Positions 8,165 through 17,601 of a stretch of DNA of 64,000 nucleotides are shown one piece after another. Source of the stretch: Halorussus salinisoli (lineage in GTDB: Archaea > Halobacteriota > Halobacteria > Halobacteriales > Haladaptataceae); assembly GCA_005239435.1 (NCBI GenBank), contig SZNP01000001.1:1054001-1118000 (forward strand), given 5' to 3'. A model generated the notes under the pieces. The model worked only from the letters and a program-made list of their open reading frames with translations. It made no database searches and was not told the origin of the DNA. Position 1 is the first letter of the stretch. Each line of letters opens with the position of its first letter. The position numbers and the translations under genes are program-made.

Positions 8165-9307
8165 ATGGACATTGCCGATATTGCCACGACGGACTTCACC
8201 GAGCTAGACGCCGAAACGAATCTCGGAAAAGCTCGTTCCGTCTTCGAAGAGGAGAATCCGAAGGGTATCATCGTGACCAAGGCTGGCGACTACGAGGGAG
8301 TCATTACCCAGAAGCAACTGCTCCGTTCACACATCGAGGACCACACGAAAGTCGAGACGCTGACCAAATCCGCACCGAAAGTCGAACGAACGGACGACGT
8401 TCGAGACGTCGCCCGGGCGCTCGTGGAGGGCGGCACCAAGGTCGCACCCGTCTTCGAGTCGGGGTCGCTCTGGGGCGTCGTCAGCCAGGACCTCATCCTC
8501 GAAGCGGTGCTCGAACACCTCGACTCGCTGATAGTCGAACAGATCTACACGGAGAACGCGATCACCATCGCCGAAGACGCTACGCTCGGACAGGCCATCA
8601 ACCGCCTGCGAGAACACGGCGTCTCTCGGCTTCCCGTCGTGGACGAGGACGGGTTCCTGACCGGCGTCGTCACCACCCACGACGTGGTGGAGTTCGCCAC
8701 TCGGAACGTCCAGAAGACCACGCGAGGCGACAGGTCGGGCGAGGGCGACCGACTCCTCGACCTGCCGGTGTACGACGTGATGTCGAGTCCCGCGGCGACG
8801 ACGACGCTGGACGAGAGCGTCCGAGACGCGGTCGAACGCATGTTCGACAAGGACTACTCGGGGCTCGTCGTCACGCCCGAAGGCGACGACCGCGTGGTCG
8901 GCGGCGTCGTCACCAAGACCGACGTGCTTCGCGCGCTGTCGTACACCGAGGAGGACGTGATGGACGTTCAGATCACCAACGTGAACCTGCTCGACACCCT
9001 CAGCCGCGAGTCGATTCGGTCGTCCATCGAGGAGATCTCCGAGAAGTACGGAAAGATGCGGGTTCGCCACGCCCACGTCCGGTTCCACGAACACAAGGAG
9101 AAACTTCGCGGGACGCCGCTGATTCAGTGTAAGATTCGGCTTCGGACCAACCGCGGGCAGGTCGCGGGTTCGGGCGAAGGCTACGGGGCCGAACAGGCGT
9201 TCAGCGTCGCGCGCGACAAACTAGAACGGAACGTCCTCGAAGTCAAGGGCGTCGAGAGCGACCGCGAGTACGAGGGCCAACTCCTCCGAAAGCTGGGCGA
9301 ACTGTAG
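8165..9307 (+). CDS. Four-CBS-domain protein with C-terminal HPF/RaiA-like domain
   Basis: A 380-residue protein. Four CBS repeats occupy roughly residues 1-58, 64-116, 125-185 and 200-262 (each ends in a GVxTxxDxL-like strand), suited to binding adenine nucleotides. Residues about 268-362 follow the beta-alpha-beta-beta-beta-alpha order of hibernation promoting factor/RaiA: a VQITNVNLL strand, a helix, VRHAHVRFHEH, IQCKIRLRTN, RGQVAGSGEG, and a final helix. I infer a nucleotide-sensing ribosome-associated stress factor. The ATG is used; a GTG lies two codons upstream. Confidence 0.78.
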   Translation: MDIADIATTDFTELDAETNLGKARSVFEEENPKGIIVTKAGDYEGVITQKQLLRSHIEDHTKVETLTKSAPKVERTDDVRDVARALVEGGTKVAPVFESGSLWGVVSQDLILEAVLEHLDSLIVEQIYTENAITIAEDATLGQAINRLREHGVSRLPVVDEDGFLTGVVTTHDVVEFATRNVQKTTRGDRSGEGDRLLDLPVYDVMSSPAATTTLDESVRDAVERMFDKDYSGLVVTPEGDDRVVGGVVTKTDVLRALSYTEEDVMDVQITNVNLLDTLSRESIRSSIEEISEKYGKMRVRHAHVRFHEHKEKLRGTPLIQCKIRLRTNRGQVAGSGEGYGAEQAFSVARDKLERNVLEVKGVESDREYEGQLLRKLGEL

Positions 9308-9315
9308 CGCAACCT

Positions 9316-10317
9316 CTAGTTTTCCGGTCGCGGCGCGGCCTTCTGAAGCGCGGTTTCGGCGATGTTGCCGCCGTAGTCGGCGCTCCGGGACAGCGAGTCG
9401 ACTACGAGACTCAGATGTTGGGCGCGCTCGGCGTCCATCTCGCGGATGAGGTCGTCCACTGCGCGAGTGTACTCGTCCACGTTGCGGACGCGCTCGCGGG
9501 TCGTATTGCCGAGTCTGGTGGCTTCCGTCCCGTCGTCCTCCAGTAGGGCGTCCATCGACATGTCCACGATTTCGGCGGCCTCGCCGTGGAGTTCTTCGAG
9601 CGCGTCGGCCACTTCGTCGGGGACCTCGCCGAGTTTGAGCGCGAGTTGGCCGATTTTGGCGGCGTGGTCCGCGATTCGTTCCAACTGGCGGGCGCTGGAG
9701 TGGTAGTCGAAACACGTCTCTCGCGGAAGTCCGATGTCGGTGGCGGTACTCGGGTTTCGAAGCGCAGACCGGAACACCCGCGAAATCATGAACCAGAGCC
9801 GGTCCACGTCGTCGTCGCGTTCGATGACGTCCGTCGCGAGGTCGTCGTCGTTCTCGACCAGCGCGGTCACTGCGTCTTGGAGCATCGTCATCGAAACGAG
9901 ACGCATTCGCGTGATGGCGTTGTGAATCGACAGTTCCGAGGAGTCGAGCAGATCCTGCAACACTACTCGGTCGCCGGTCTCCTCGATGACTTCCAGACCG
10001 ACGAGTCCCTGCGTGGCGTCTCGGACCGTCCGACGCTGGTCGGGAGTCACGCGGGTCGCTTCGAGGTTGATGAGGTCGAATCCGCTGACGTACAGCGTGA
10101 ACACCGTCCGCATGAGCTCCGGTCCTTCGAGGTCCGTGATGTCCACGGTGCCCTCGACGGTGTCTTCGGTCGTTCGCGGCGAGAGCAACAGCGAGTCGCC
10201 CTCCGGATGAAACTCGACGCGGTCGCCCGCCTCGATACCGGTCTCGGTCGCCCACCCCTTCGGGATGGAAACCGTGAAGGTAGAACCACCCGTCACCTGG
10301 ACTTTCCGCGTTTCCAT
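9316..10317 (-). CDS. PhoU-like phosphate regulator with N-terminal AbrB/SpoVT DNA-binding domain
   Basis: A 333-residue protein. Residues 1-45 (METRKVQVTGGSTFTVSIPKGWA, then GDRVEFHPEGDSLLLSP) form a swapped-hairpin AbrB DNA-binding domain. The rest holds two PhoU-type helical bundles, including the RQLERIADHAAKIGQLALKL metal-binding helix. The architecture suggests a direct transcription regulator of phosphate genes. It is divergent from pstS. A TATA-like ATTTATT (10342-10348) lies about 28 bases before the ATG, so the transcript is probably leaderless. Confidence 0.88.
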   Translation of the reverse strand: METRKVQVTGGSTFTVSIPKGWATETGIEAGDRVEFHPEGDSLLLSPRTTEDTVEGTVDITDLEGPELMRTVFTLYVSGFDLINLEATRVTPDQRRTVRDATQGLVGLEVIEETGDRVVLQDLLDSSELSIHNAITRMRLVSMTMLQDAVTALVENDDDLATDVIERDDDVDRLWFMISRVFRSALRNPSTATDIGLPRETCFDYHSSARQLERIADHAAKIGQLALKLGEVPDEVADALEELHGEAAEIVDMSMDALLEDDGTEATRLGNTTRERVRNVDEYTRAVDDLIREMDAERAQHLSLVVDSLSRSADYGGNIAETALQKAAPRPEN

Positions 10318-10341
10318 GTCACGAACCGGGGCGCGACGCAC

Positions 10342-10348
10342 AATAAAT
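10342..10348 (-). promoter_or_regulatory. TATA box of the AbrB-PhoU gene
   Basis: Minus-strand ATTTATT centred about 28 bases upstream of the ATG at 10317, the haloarchaeal TATA position for a leaderless mRNA. Confidence 0.55.
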
Positions 10349-10554
10349 CTACTCAAATCTATATACGAGCCAATCTGTTTGCCAATGTCCGACGACCGAA
10401 CGTGAAATTCCCCCGACACCCGCTAATCGAGTACCTCACTACAATGCCTCCTCTAACCCCTTATCGGCCGATATCGAGATTTTGAGACGATCTTCGATCG
10501 TCCCCGAACCTGGATATGCATGAGTAAATATTTCTATATAGTTGTAATAGAAGG

Positions 10555-10578
10555 GTATTTACTTTGCCTTGGGCAAAG
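10555..10578 (+). promoter_or_regulatory. pstS promoter and palindromic operator candidate
   Basis: A TATA-like GTATTTAC (10555-10562) sits about 28 bases before the pstS ATG. It is followed at once by the 7-bp inverted repeat CTTTGCC-TTG-GGCAAAG (10562-10578), which lies between TATA box and start codon. A repressor bound there would block transcription initiation. TCTATATA also occurs twice in the intergenic region (near 10358 and 10533). Confidence 0.6.
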
Positions 10579-10586
10579 AAATCGTA

Positions 10587-11675
10587 ATGCGGGAAAGACC
10601 CTCTGTCGACCGTCGAGCCGTTCTCCTTGGAGGGGGCACCGCCATCGCGTCCCTGGCTGGTTGTATCAGCACGAGTCCGACACCGCCCAGTAGCCGGGCG
10701 GGTACGACGGCTGCGTCCGAGGGTTCGGGCGAGTCGTCCGGCCAGTTGAAAGCAGGCGGTTCCTCGACGGTGTACCCGATAACGAGCAAAGCCGCGTCGG
10801 TGTGGAACTCCAATCCGCCCGCCGACGACGAAGAGTACTGGGGGCCGAGCAACTACGGTATCGAGACCGACAAACGACTGGCGAACTACTGGGCCAGCGA
10901 GTACGGTTTCGACGCCGAGGGGTCCACGCCGCCGTTCAAAGTGAACGTCGGCCTGAGTCACTCCGGGACGGGGCTGGAAAAGCTCAAGAACGGTCTCGTG
11001 GACATCGGTAACGCGAGCGCATCCGTGGACGCCGAACTCCCGGACTTGAGCGAGGAGGAGCGTGCGAAGTACACCAACCACGTCGTGGGCGTGGACGCCC
11101 AGCCCATCGTCGTGAGTAAGGAAATCGCCGACGCGGGCGTCGAGAAACTGACCGCCGAGCAGGTCCGGAAAATCTACACGGGTGAAATCGAGAACTGGTC
11201 GGAGATTCCGTCCTACGAGGGCGAAGACAAGGACATTCAGGCTATCGGCCGGGCCGAAGGCTCGGGCACCGACACCGCGTTCCGCGTGAACATGCTCGGC
11301 GGTCCCGACGCGGAGATGGGTGGCGTCGACGTGCGCAAGGGTCAGAACCAACAGGTCAAAACCATCGTCTCGCGGTCGAACAACGCCATCGCGTACATGG
11401 CGCTGGCGTTCGTCACCAGCGAGGTCGCGTCCATCAAACTGGAGTTCGACGGGAAGGTGTACGAACCCGGCAAGAACCTCGCTGACCAGAGCTACCCCCT
11501 GTCGCGTGACCTCCACTGTTACACCTACGACGGCACCACCGGTCGGGAGGCCGCCTACCTCGGGATGATAATCAGCGAGTTCGGACAGCAGAACTTCGTC
11601 GAGCCATCCGGGTACGCGATGCTGACGCAGAAACGCCGCGAGAACCAACTCGAAAAGCTCTCCGACGCCAAATGA
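10587..11675 (+). CDS. pstS: Phosphate ABC transporter substrate-binding lipoprotein PstS
   Basis: A 362-residue extracellular phosphate-binding protein. It starts MRERPSVDRRAVLLGG with a Tat motif and lipobox LAGC (lipid-attached C26). KAGGSSTVYPIT is the first phosphate-binding loop, and GRAEGSGTDTAFR holds the second (SGT) site. Start chosen at the ATG, because a TTG further upstream lies inside the operator palindrome. The stop overlaps the pstC ATG (ATGA), so pstSCAB is one operon. Confidence 0.93.
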   Translation: MRERPSVDRRAVLLGGGTAIASLAGCISTSPTPPSSRAGTTAASEGSGESSGQLKAGGSSTVYPITSKAASVWNSNPPADDEEYWGPSNYGIETDKRLANYWASEYGFDAEGSTPPFKVNVGLSHSGTGLEKLKNGLVDIGNASASVDAELPDLSEEERAKYTNHVVGVDAQPIVVSKEIADAGVEKLTAEQVRKIYTGEIENWSEIPSYEGEDKDIQAIGRAEGSGTDTAFRVNMLGGPDAEMGGVDVRKGQNQQVKTIVSRSNNAIAYMALAFVTSEVASIKLEFDGKVYEPGKNLADQSYPLSRDLHCYTYDGTTGREAAYLGMIISEFGQQNFVEPSGYAMLTQKRRENQLEKLSDAK

Positions 11676-12745
11676 TCGGAAGCATCGCCACCCGCGCTCG
11701 GTCCGCTCGCAGGACGTTCGAGGACATGGACCGCGGGGAGCAGTTCGTCGACGGCGTGGCCGTCGCGTCGGTCCTCGGCGCACTGTTTGCGTTCCTCGTC
11801 GCGCCCGCGTACACGGTGTTCCCTCTGCTGGCGTTCTTCGGCGTCGTCACATACGGATGGAAGTCCCATCAGGCCACCACCGCGAAACTCCTGATGTTCC
11901 TGATGACGGCCTCGACCATCGTCATCCTCGGTCTCATCTCGATATATCTCGTTCTGCGAGCGATTCCGGTGTTTCGGGTGATGGGACTGGACCTGATCCT
12001 CCGGACGCAGGAACCGATGTGGAGTACCGGCGAGGGAATCTACTCGCTGGTGCCGATGATGTGGGGGACGCTCGTGACCACCGTCCTGGCGATGGCCATC
12101 GCCGGACCGCTCGGCGTGGCCGGTGCGCTGTTCATCAGCGAAATCGCCCCTCGGTGGGCGCGCGAAGTCATCAAGCCCGGCATCGAAATCCTGGCCGGCG
12201 TCCCGTCCATCGTCTACGGGTTCATCGGCTACGTCATCATCAACACGTACATGATGGAGGAGTTTCAGCTTGCGAACTTCGGGAGCCTGTTCGCGGCCGC
12301 GCTGGTCATCGGCGTGATGGCCCTGCCGACCGTGGTCTCGGTCGCCGAGGACGCCATCGGGAGCGTGCCGGAGTCGATGAAGAGTGGGTCGCTGGCGCTC
12401 GGCGCGACCGACTGGCAGACCATCAAGAGCGTCACCATCCCGGCGTCGTTCTCGGGCGTCTCGGCCGCGGTCCTGCTCGGGGTCGGCCGGGCCGTCGGCG
12501 AGACCATGGCCGTGACCGTGATGTTGCCCCACCAGCAAGTGCTTCCCGACCCCATCTACGACGTGTTCAAGGGGACCGAGACGCTGACTAGCGTCATCGC
12601 GGGCCAGTACGGCATCGCTTCGGGCGACCAGATGTCGGCGCTGTTCGCGGCCGGGGTCGTGCTGTTCGTGACCGTCCTCGGTCTCAGTATCGCCTCGCAA
12701 CTCGTCGAAGCACACATGAAGCGCAAACTCGGGGGGAGCCAATGA
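11672..12745 (+). CDS. pstC: Phosphate ABC transporter permease PstC
   Basis: A 357-residue membrane subunit of the high-affinity phosphate importer. It has about seven or eight hydrophobic segments and the permease EAA-like loop ESMKSGSLALGATDWQTI (about residues 230-247), which contacts PstB. It overlaps pstS and pstA by ATGA junctions on both sides. It has a longer N-terminal part than many bacterial PstC proteins. Confidence 0.93.
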   Translation: MIGSIATRARSARRTFEDMDRGEQFVDGVAVASVLGALFAFLVAPAYTVFPLLAFFGVVTYGWKSHQATTAKLLMFLMTASTIVILGLISIYLVLRAIPVFRVMGLDLILRTQEPMWSTGEGIYSLVPMMWGTLVTTVLAMAIAGPLGVAGALFISEIAPRWAREVIKPGIEILAGVPSIVYGFIGYVIINTYMMEEFQLANFGSLFAAALVIGVMALPTVVSVAEDAIGSVPESMKSGSLALGATDWQTIKSVTIPASFSGVSAAVLLGVGRAVGETMAVTVMLPHQQVLPDPIYDVFKGTETLTSVIAGQYGIASGDQMSALFAAGVVLFVTVLGLSIASQLVEAHMKRKLGGSQ

Positions 12746-14364
12746 GCTACGAGACGAACGATCTGGTCGCCGAGGAATCGTCGCTGGCCGAACGCGTCGC
12801 CTCCGGCGTCGTCGGCCTGAACGTCCTGTCGGTGATTATGGGGTTCGCGGCCATCTTCCAGTGGACCGAGGTCGACAGCGAGTTCTTCGGCGTGACCCTC
12901 TTCAACCTCTACGGAGCGAGTCTGGTCCTGGCCGGCGTCGGCGTGGTGGCGCTCGGAGTCGCTTCGCGCGCCGACCTCGTGGACACGACGCCGAACCGGA
13001 GCGCCGGACTGCTCACCGGCGGTCTCTTCGGTCTCGTCGGCGTCGTCGCCGGCGGTCTCTTCGCGTCTCAGACGCTCGGCCTCGGACTCTTCGGTTGGCT
13101 TTCCGCGGCGCTACTGGTCGGCGCTGGCGTCGGCGCGGTGACGGTCCTGCCCCGCGAGGACGTCGGTTCGACGCTCCCCGCGGGTGCGCTGTCGGTCCTC
13201 GTCGGCGCGCTGTTCCTGCTGGACGTGTTCACGACCGAGTGGGAGTGGGCACCACAGGGCTTCTCGGCCACCTTTACCGGTCACGTAATCGGCCCGGTGT
13301 TGACCATCTTCGCGGGACTCGTCTGCGCGTGGGCGGCCGCGAAAGCCCACGAAGGGTTCGGTAGCCGTGGACGCCAGGCCGGGGCCTACCTGCTGGTCGG
13401 TCTGAACGCCTTCGGCATGCTCGGTGTGCTCCTGCTTCTGGTCGCCTTCATCGCGGAGAAGGGCTGGTCCCGAATGGTCGAGGGCATCAAACTCGGCCTG
13501 TTCAGCGAACCCGCGTTCTGGTTCCACGTTCCCGGATTCGACCAGTACGTCATCTTCGAGATTCCCGGCGTCTGGTTCTACTGGCCGTTCACGATGAACG
13601 GCTACTCGCTGTCCGGAGACGTGATGAACGGCGTGATGCCCTCCATCGTCGGCACGGTGTGGCTCGTCGTCGGGTCGGTGCTGTTCGCGGTGCCGCTCGG
13701 CGTCGGCGCGGCCGTCTTCCTGACCGAGTACGCCGAACAGGGCGGGTTCACCCGCGCGGTCGAAATCGCCACCAACGGCCTGTGGAGTACGCCGAGCATC
13801 GTCTACGGCCTGTTCGGCTACGCCTTCCTCGTGCCGCGCCTCGGCAACACCACCTCGCTGATGGCGGGCCAGTTGGTACTCGGGTTCATGCTCCTGCCGC
13901 TGGTGCTCATCACCAGTCGGGAGGCCATCAAGACGGTGCCCGACGAGTACCGGGACGCGAGCGCGGCGCTCGGCGTCAGTCAGTGGGAGACCATCAAGAG
14001 CGTCGTCATTCCGGCCGCGATGCCCGGCGTCATCACCGGCGTCATCCTCGGTATCGGCCGCATCGCGGGCGAGACCGCACCTATCCTGCTGGTGGCCACC
14101 GGTAACCCGGAGGCCAGTTCCGGCCCTGCAGTCCTGAGCGGCTTCCAGTTCACCTCCAGTCCGCCGTTCGTGGCGAACCCGGCACTGCTGGACAGCATCA
14201 GCGCCCTGCCGTACAAACTCTACGCGACTATCACCGCAGGAGTCGTGAGTTCCGACCCCGCGTTCGGGTGGGCGACGGCGCTGGTGCTACTCGTGGTCGT
14301 GCTGTCGTTCTACGCGGTGGGCATCGTGTCTCGAATTTACTTCCGGAAAAAACTAGAGCAATGA
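12742..14364 (+). CDS. pstA: Phosphate ABC transporter permease PstA, long N-terminal extension
   Basis: A 540-residue permease, roughly twice the length of common bacterial PstA. Residues about 1-240 carry some six extra hydrophobic segments. The canonical permease domain follows, with the EAA-like loop [18 protein letters not shown] near residue 405. It is coupled to pstC and pstB by ATGA overlaps. The extra membrane domain may be a haloarchaeal variant. Confidence 0.93.
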   Translation: MSYETNDLVAEESSLAERVASGVVGLNVLSVIMGFAAIFQWTEVDSEFFGVTLFNLYGASLVLAGVGVVALGVASRADLVDTTPNRSAGLLTGGLFGLVGVVAGGLFASQTLGLGLFGWLSAALLVGAGVGAVTVLPREDVGSTLPAGALSVLVGALFLLDVFTTEWEWAPQGFSATFTGHVIGPVLTIFAGLVCAWAAAKAHEGFGSRGRQAGAYLLVGLNAFGMLGVLLLLVAFIAEKGWSRMVEGIKLGLFSEPAFWFHVPGFDQYVIFEIPGVWFYWPFTMNGYSLSGDVMNGVMPSIVGTVWLVVGSVLFAVPLGVGAAVFLTEYAEQGGFTRAVEIATNGLWSTPSIVYGLFGYAFLVPRLGNTTSLMAGQLVLGFMLLPLVLITSREAIKTVPDEYRDASAALGVSQWETIKSVVIPAAMPGVITGVILGIGRIAGETAPILLVATGNPEASSGPAVLSGFQFTSSPPFVANPALLDSISALPYKLYATITAGVVSSDPAFGWATALVLLVVVLSFYAVGIVSRIYFRKKLEQ

Positions 14365-15278
14365 GCAACGCAGAATTCAAACAGAGCGAGCAAGCGGGCG
14401 AACAGGTAGAGAGCCAGCAGACGACGGTCAGCGGGGAGAGCCAAGAGCAACTCGAAGACGAGTGGATCGAGTACGAGTTCGACGGCGCACCCAAAATCTC
14501 CGTCGAGGACCTCGACGTGTTCTACGGCGACGACCACGCCATCCACTCGGTGTCGATGGACATCCCCGAGAACAGCGTGACGGCGCTCATCGGCCCGTCG
14601 GGGTGTGGGAAATCGACGTTCCTGCGGTGTCTCAACCGGATGAACGACCGTATCAACTCGGCACGCGTCGAGGGGTCGGTCGAAATCGACGGCGAGGAGA
14701 TCTATCAGGACGGCGTGAACCTGGTCGAACTCCGCAAGCGGGTCGGCATGGTGTTCCAAGCGCCCAACCCCTTCCCGAAGTCGATTCGGGACAACATCGC
14801 CTACGGTCCGCGCAAGCACGGCGACATCAACGACGGTCTGCTCGACAAACTGCTCGGCCGGGCCGACCCGGAGAAAGAGGACGAACTCGTCGAACGCTCG
14901 CTCAAGCAGGCCGCGCTCTGGGACGAAGTGAGCGACCGACTAGACGACAACGCGCTCGGCCTGTCCGGCGGTCAGCAACAACGCCTCTGCATCGGTCGGT
15001 GTCTCGCCGTGGACCCGGAGGTCATCCTGATGGACGAACCCGCCTCCGCGCTCGACCCCATCGCCACCGCCAAAATCGAGGACCTCATCGAGGAACTCTC
15101 CGAGGACTACACGGTCGTCGTCGTGACCCACAACATGCAACAGGCCGCCCGCATCTCCGACCAGACCGCCGTCTTCCTGACCGGTGGCGACCTCGTCGAG
15201 TACGGCGGGACCGACCAGATCTTCGAGAACCCCAACAGCCAGCGCGTCGAAGACTACATCACCGGGAAGTTCGGATAG
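14361..15278 (+). CDS. pstB: Phosphate ABC transporter ATPase PstB
   Basis: A 305-residue ATP-binding subunit. It has Walker [10 protein letters not shown] (residues 78-86), Q-loop VFQAPNPFP, signature LSGGQQQRL, and Walker [14 protein letters not shown]. The first 40 residues are an acidic, glutamine-rich extension not found in bacterial PstB. The ATG overlaps the pstA stop. It is the last gene of the operon. Confidence 0.96.
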   Translation: MSNAEFKQSEQAGEQVESQQTTVSGESQEQLEDEWIEYEFDGAPKISVEDLDVFYGDDHAIHSVSMDIPENSVTALIGPSGCGKSTFLRCLNRMNDRINSARVEGSVEIDGEEIYQDGVNLVELRKRVGMVFQAPNPFPKSIRDNIAYGPRKHGDINDGLLDKLLGRADPEKEDELVERSLKQAALWDEVSDRLDDNALGLSGGQQQRLCIGRCLAVDPEVILMDEPASALDPIATAKIEDLIEELSEDYTVVVVTHNMQQAARISDQTAVFLTGGDLVEYGGTDQIFENPNSQRVEDYITGKFG

Positions 15279-15295
15279 AATCTCTTACTCCTGTC

Positions 15296-15381
15296 GAGCG
15301 CGCCGCAGGCGCGCTCTCCATGGTGAATCGTTCGTGAACGCCGGCAGACGACTCGCGTCTGCCGAGCGGTCGGTCACTTCG
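15296..15381. repeat. Intergenic hairpin cluster, dispersed repeat family
   Basis: Downstream of pstB are two perfect hairpins: 9-bp GAGCGCGCC/GGCGCGCTC with loop GCA (15296-15316) and 9-bp CGGCAGACG/CGTCTGCCG with loop ACTCG (15342-15364). Bases 15346-15381 recur as the reverse complement at 19389-19424 with one mismatch in 36. The first hairpin could also act in 3'-end formation of the pst mRNA. Confidence 0.75.
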
Positions 15382-15496
15382 GTTCCGACGACACGGCGCG
15401 GGCCGAGCGAAGTTGCTAATAAATCTTCGGGACGGCCGCTGGCTCTGCGAATGTGTTGCTTTATTTATGAAGGGCTAGCGAGTATTCCGGCGTGTG

Positions 15497-16327
15497 ATGA
15501 AGATAGACAGTCAGCGTCGAAGGCTCCTCGCGCTGGGTGGCACCGCCACCCTCACGAATCTCGCGGGTTGTAGCGGTGCGACGCCCTTCGTCGGAAAGCA
15601 CTCCGAGGACACGCGGACGTACGACGCGGACTCGGTCGACGCGGTGACCGTGAACGGACAAAACGGCGAAGTGACCGCGCGGCCGACCGACGGCGAGCAG
15701 GTTCGCGTCGAGACCGTCAAGAAGGCGGGGTCGGTGTTCGCCGACTTGAACGACGTGAGCGTCGAGACTACCGTCGAGGGCGGCGAACTCCGCATCGAGA
15801 CGCGCCAGACCGGCGACGGGTCGTGGCTCGCGGGCGTTCCCTCGGTAGAGGTGAACGTCGGACTCCCCTCCGAGGTCGGTCTCGGCGAACTACGAACCGA
15901 GAACGGAAGCGTGGACGTTCGCGACGTCGAGACCGACGCGACGTTAGTCACCGAGAACGGAAGCCTCGAAGCTCACGACGTGGACGGAGTCGTCTCGGCC
16001 GAGACCGAAAACGGGAGCGTGACCGTGCGGAACGTCTCGGGTATCGGCGACCTGCGAACCGAAAACGGGAGCGTCGAGACCGACGTGCCGGCGATACGCG
16101 GAGACACGACCGTCGAGAGCCAGAACGGGAGCGTGACCGCTGCACTCTCGCCCGACGTGGACGCGAGCGTGGTAGCGACGAACGACCACGGGAGCGTCGA
16201 GTTCGACGTGTCGAACTTCGAGACGACGACCCGAAGCGAACATCGAGTCGAGGGAACGCTGGGAGACGGCGGGCCGAAACTCCGGTTCGCTACCGAGAAC
16301 GGAAGCGTCACCGTCTCGGAACTCTGA
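15497..16327 (+). CDS. DUF4097-like beta-solenoid Tat lipoprotein
   Basis: A 276-residue surface protein with twin arginine (RRR, residues 7-9) and lipobox LAGC (C25). The body repeats an (E/Q)NGS(V/L) turn about every 18-20 residues, seven times including one DHGS variant, which predicts a right-handed beta-solenoid like DUF4097 adhesin-type proteins. The function is unknown. The ATG is chosen over a GTG one codon upstream. It follows the pst operon but has its own 218-base upstream region. Confidence 0.8.
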   Translation: MKIDSQRRRLLALGGTATLTNLAGCSGATPFVGKHSEDTRTYDADSVDAVTVNGQNGEVTARPTDGEQVRVETVKKAGSVFADLNDVSVETTVEGGELRIETRQTGDGSWLAGVPSVEVNVGLPSEVGLGELRTENGSVDVRDVETDATLVTENGSLEAHDVDGVVSAETENGSVTVRNVSGIGDLRTENGSVETDVPAIRGDTTVESQNGSVTAALSPDVDASVVATNDHGSVEFDVSNFETTTRSEHRVEGTLGDGGPKLRFATENGSVTVSEL

Positions 16328-16404
16328 CGGGCTTTTCTCGGTTCGCGTTCTACGCATCGGAGCGGTCTAACAGCGCCTCGGCGAATCGAAAGAAGAGGCT
16401 CGTG

Positions 16405-16677
16405 TCACCTCTCGCGGAGCGACCAGAGGATGGCCGCGAGTCCGGCGTTGTAGGCCGTGACGATTGCGAGTAGCGTGAGGGCGTCCGACCACGCCAGCGC
16501 AGGTGCGAGGAGCGACGACACCGCGAACGGAATCGCGGTGAAACACGCGATGCCGACCGCGAGCAGTCCCATCGTCTCGCTCCCGTGGCGACGGTAGCCC
16601 CGATACGCCTGATACGAGACGAACAGGCCGAGCGCGGCAGGGAGTGCCGACGCGAGCGTGGCGATGTTAGGGGTCAT
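16405..16677 (-). CDS. DUF7521-like small membrane protein (second of pair)
   Basis: A 90-residue protein with three hydrophobic segments and a YQAYRGYRRHGS loop, which matches the YRLIDGYRRNGT loop of the gene just upstream. The two are therefore divergent paralogues. It overlaps the preceding gene's end by 11 bases. Function unknown. It is third in an operon led by an HTH regulator, an arrangement common for DUF7521 proteins. Confidence 0.7.
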   Translation of the reverse strand: MTPNIATLASALPAALGLFVSYQAYRGYRRHGSETMGLLAVGIACFTAIPFAVSSLLAPALAWSDALTLLAIVTAYNAGLAAILWSLRER

Positions 16678-16984
16678 AGATGGCGTACAGGATGGCCGAG
16701 AGGCCGAGCAGTTCGGATGCGGTCGTGGCGACCGACCGCGCTACGGGCGATACGGCGACGACGTTGGCGAACGCGAGTCGCAGGAAGATGGGACCGGTGA
16801 CGAGCAGTACGAGTCCGATACCGAGGGTCAGCATCGGTCGGGTGCCGTTCCGCCGGTAGCCGTCTATGAGTCGGTAGACCACTCCCAGCGACAGGACTGC
16901 CGCGACTAGTAGTCCCGCGAGCGCGAGGAGAGCGACGGTCCGGGACCCGCCGACTGTCGTCTGTAGTGCGATTCCCGTCGTCAT
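16667..16984 (-). CDS. DUF7521-like small membrane protein (first of pair)
   Basis: A 105-residue protein with three hydrophobic segments and the conserved basic loop YRLIDGYRRNGTRPM. Its ATG overlaps the regulator stop (ATGA at 16981-16984). Together with the regulator and its paralogue it forms a three-gene operon, possibly a membrane-linked sensing unit. Confidence 0.72.
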   Translation of the reverse strand: MTTGIALQTTVGGSRTVALLALAGLLVAAVLSLGVVYRLIDGYRRNGTRPMLTLGIGLVLLVTGPIFLRLAFANVVAVSPVARSVATTASELLGLSAILYAIYDP

Positions 16985-17322
16985 TTGAATCCCTCGTAGA
17001 GTCTGGTGAATCGGTCCACCGCGTCTTCGTCCCGGTCCACGTCGAGTTCGATTCCGTCCCCGGTCAGTTCGACAGTGACGCGCTGGAGGCGGGCAGAGTA
17101 CACCTCGTGGTGGTGGCCGTCCGGGTCGATGCGCTGTTCGGCGTCGAGCAAGCGCTGGTCTTCGAGACGCTCGACCCGCCGGTAGATGGTCGATGGCGAG
17201 GCGTCACAGGTCTCCGCGAGCGCCTCGGCCGACATCGGTTCTCGATAGGTCGCCACGAGGATGGTCCGAGCGTACTCGTCGTCGAGCAACTCGAACATCG
17301 CGCTGGCCTCGGACTCGCTCAC
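16981..17322 (-). CDS. ArsR-like winged-helix transcription regulator
   Basis: A 113-residue regulator. MFELLDDEYARTILVA, then MSAEALAETCDASPSTIYRRVERLEDQRLL, forms the helix-turn-helix and wing start, and a beta-rich C-terminal part (VTVELTGDGIELDV) follows. GTG at 17320-17322 is the chosen start because a GGGAGG Shine-Dalgarno-like run sits about eight bases upstream and longer frames are arginine-rich shadow sequence. It is coupled to the DUF7521 genes. Confidence 0.78.
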   Translation of the reverse strand: MSESEASAMFELLDDEYARTILVATYREPMSAEALAETCDASPSTIYRRVERLEDQRLLDAEQRIDPDGHHHEVYSARLQRVTVELTGDGIELDVDRDEDAVDRFTRLYEGFK

Positions 17323-17601
17323 GCCGACTCCCTCCCGTCGTATGGCGACGTTCTTTCGTCGCACCACGACGCTCTTCCGTCGTTTCGGCGGCGCGGACGA
17401 CACACTCTGTAGGGGGGTCGCGGACGACCTCCTCCGGGTAGAGGTCGGAACCGCGGGCGAGCGCCGGGCGAGTCGAGCCAACGTTCCATTCCCGTCCGAG
17501 CGTCGTTTCGTAACCGTTCGTGTAAAACACTACGGACGGTCGCCGAGTCCGAAAATGTACGAAAATTTATTGTTGCGCCCGGATAACTTCGGCGTAGCTC
17601 G

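Noticed and set aside
7615..9132. 505-codon plus-strand frame spanning the lycopene-cyclase and CBS genes
   Set aside because: It covers parts of two well-supported genes in another frame and has highly basic composition unlike haloarchaeal proteins.
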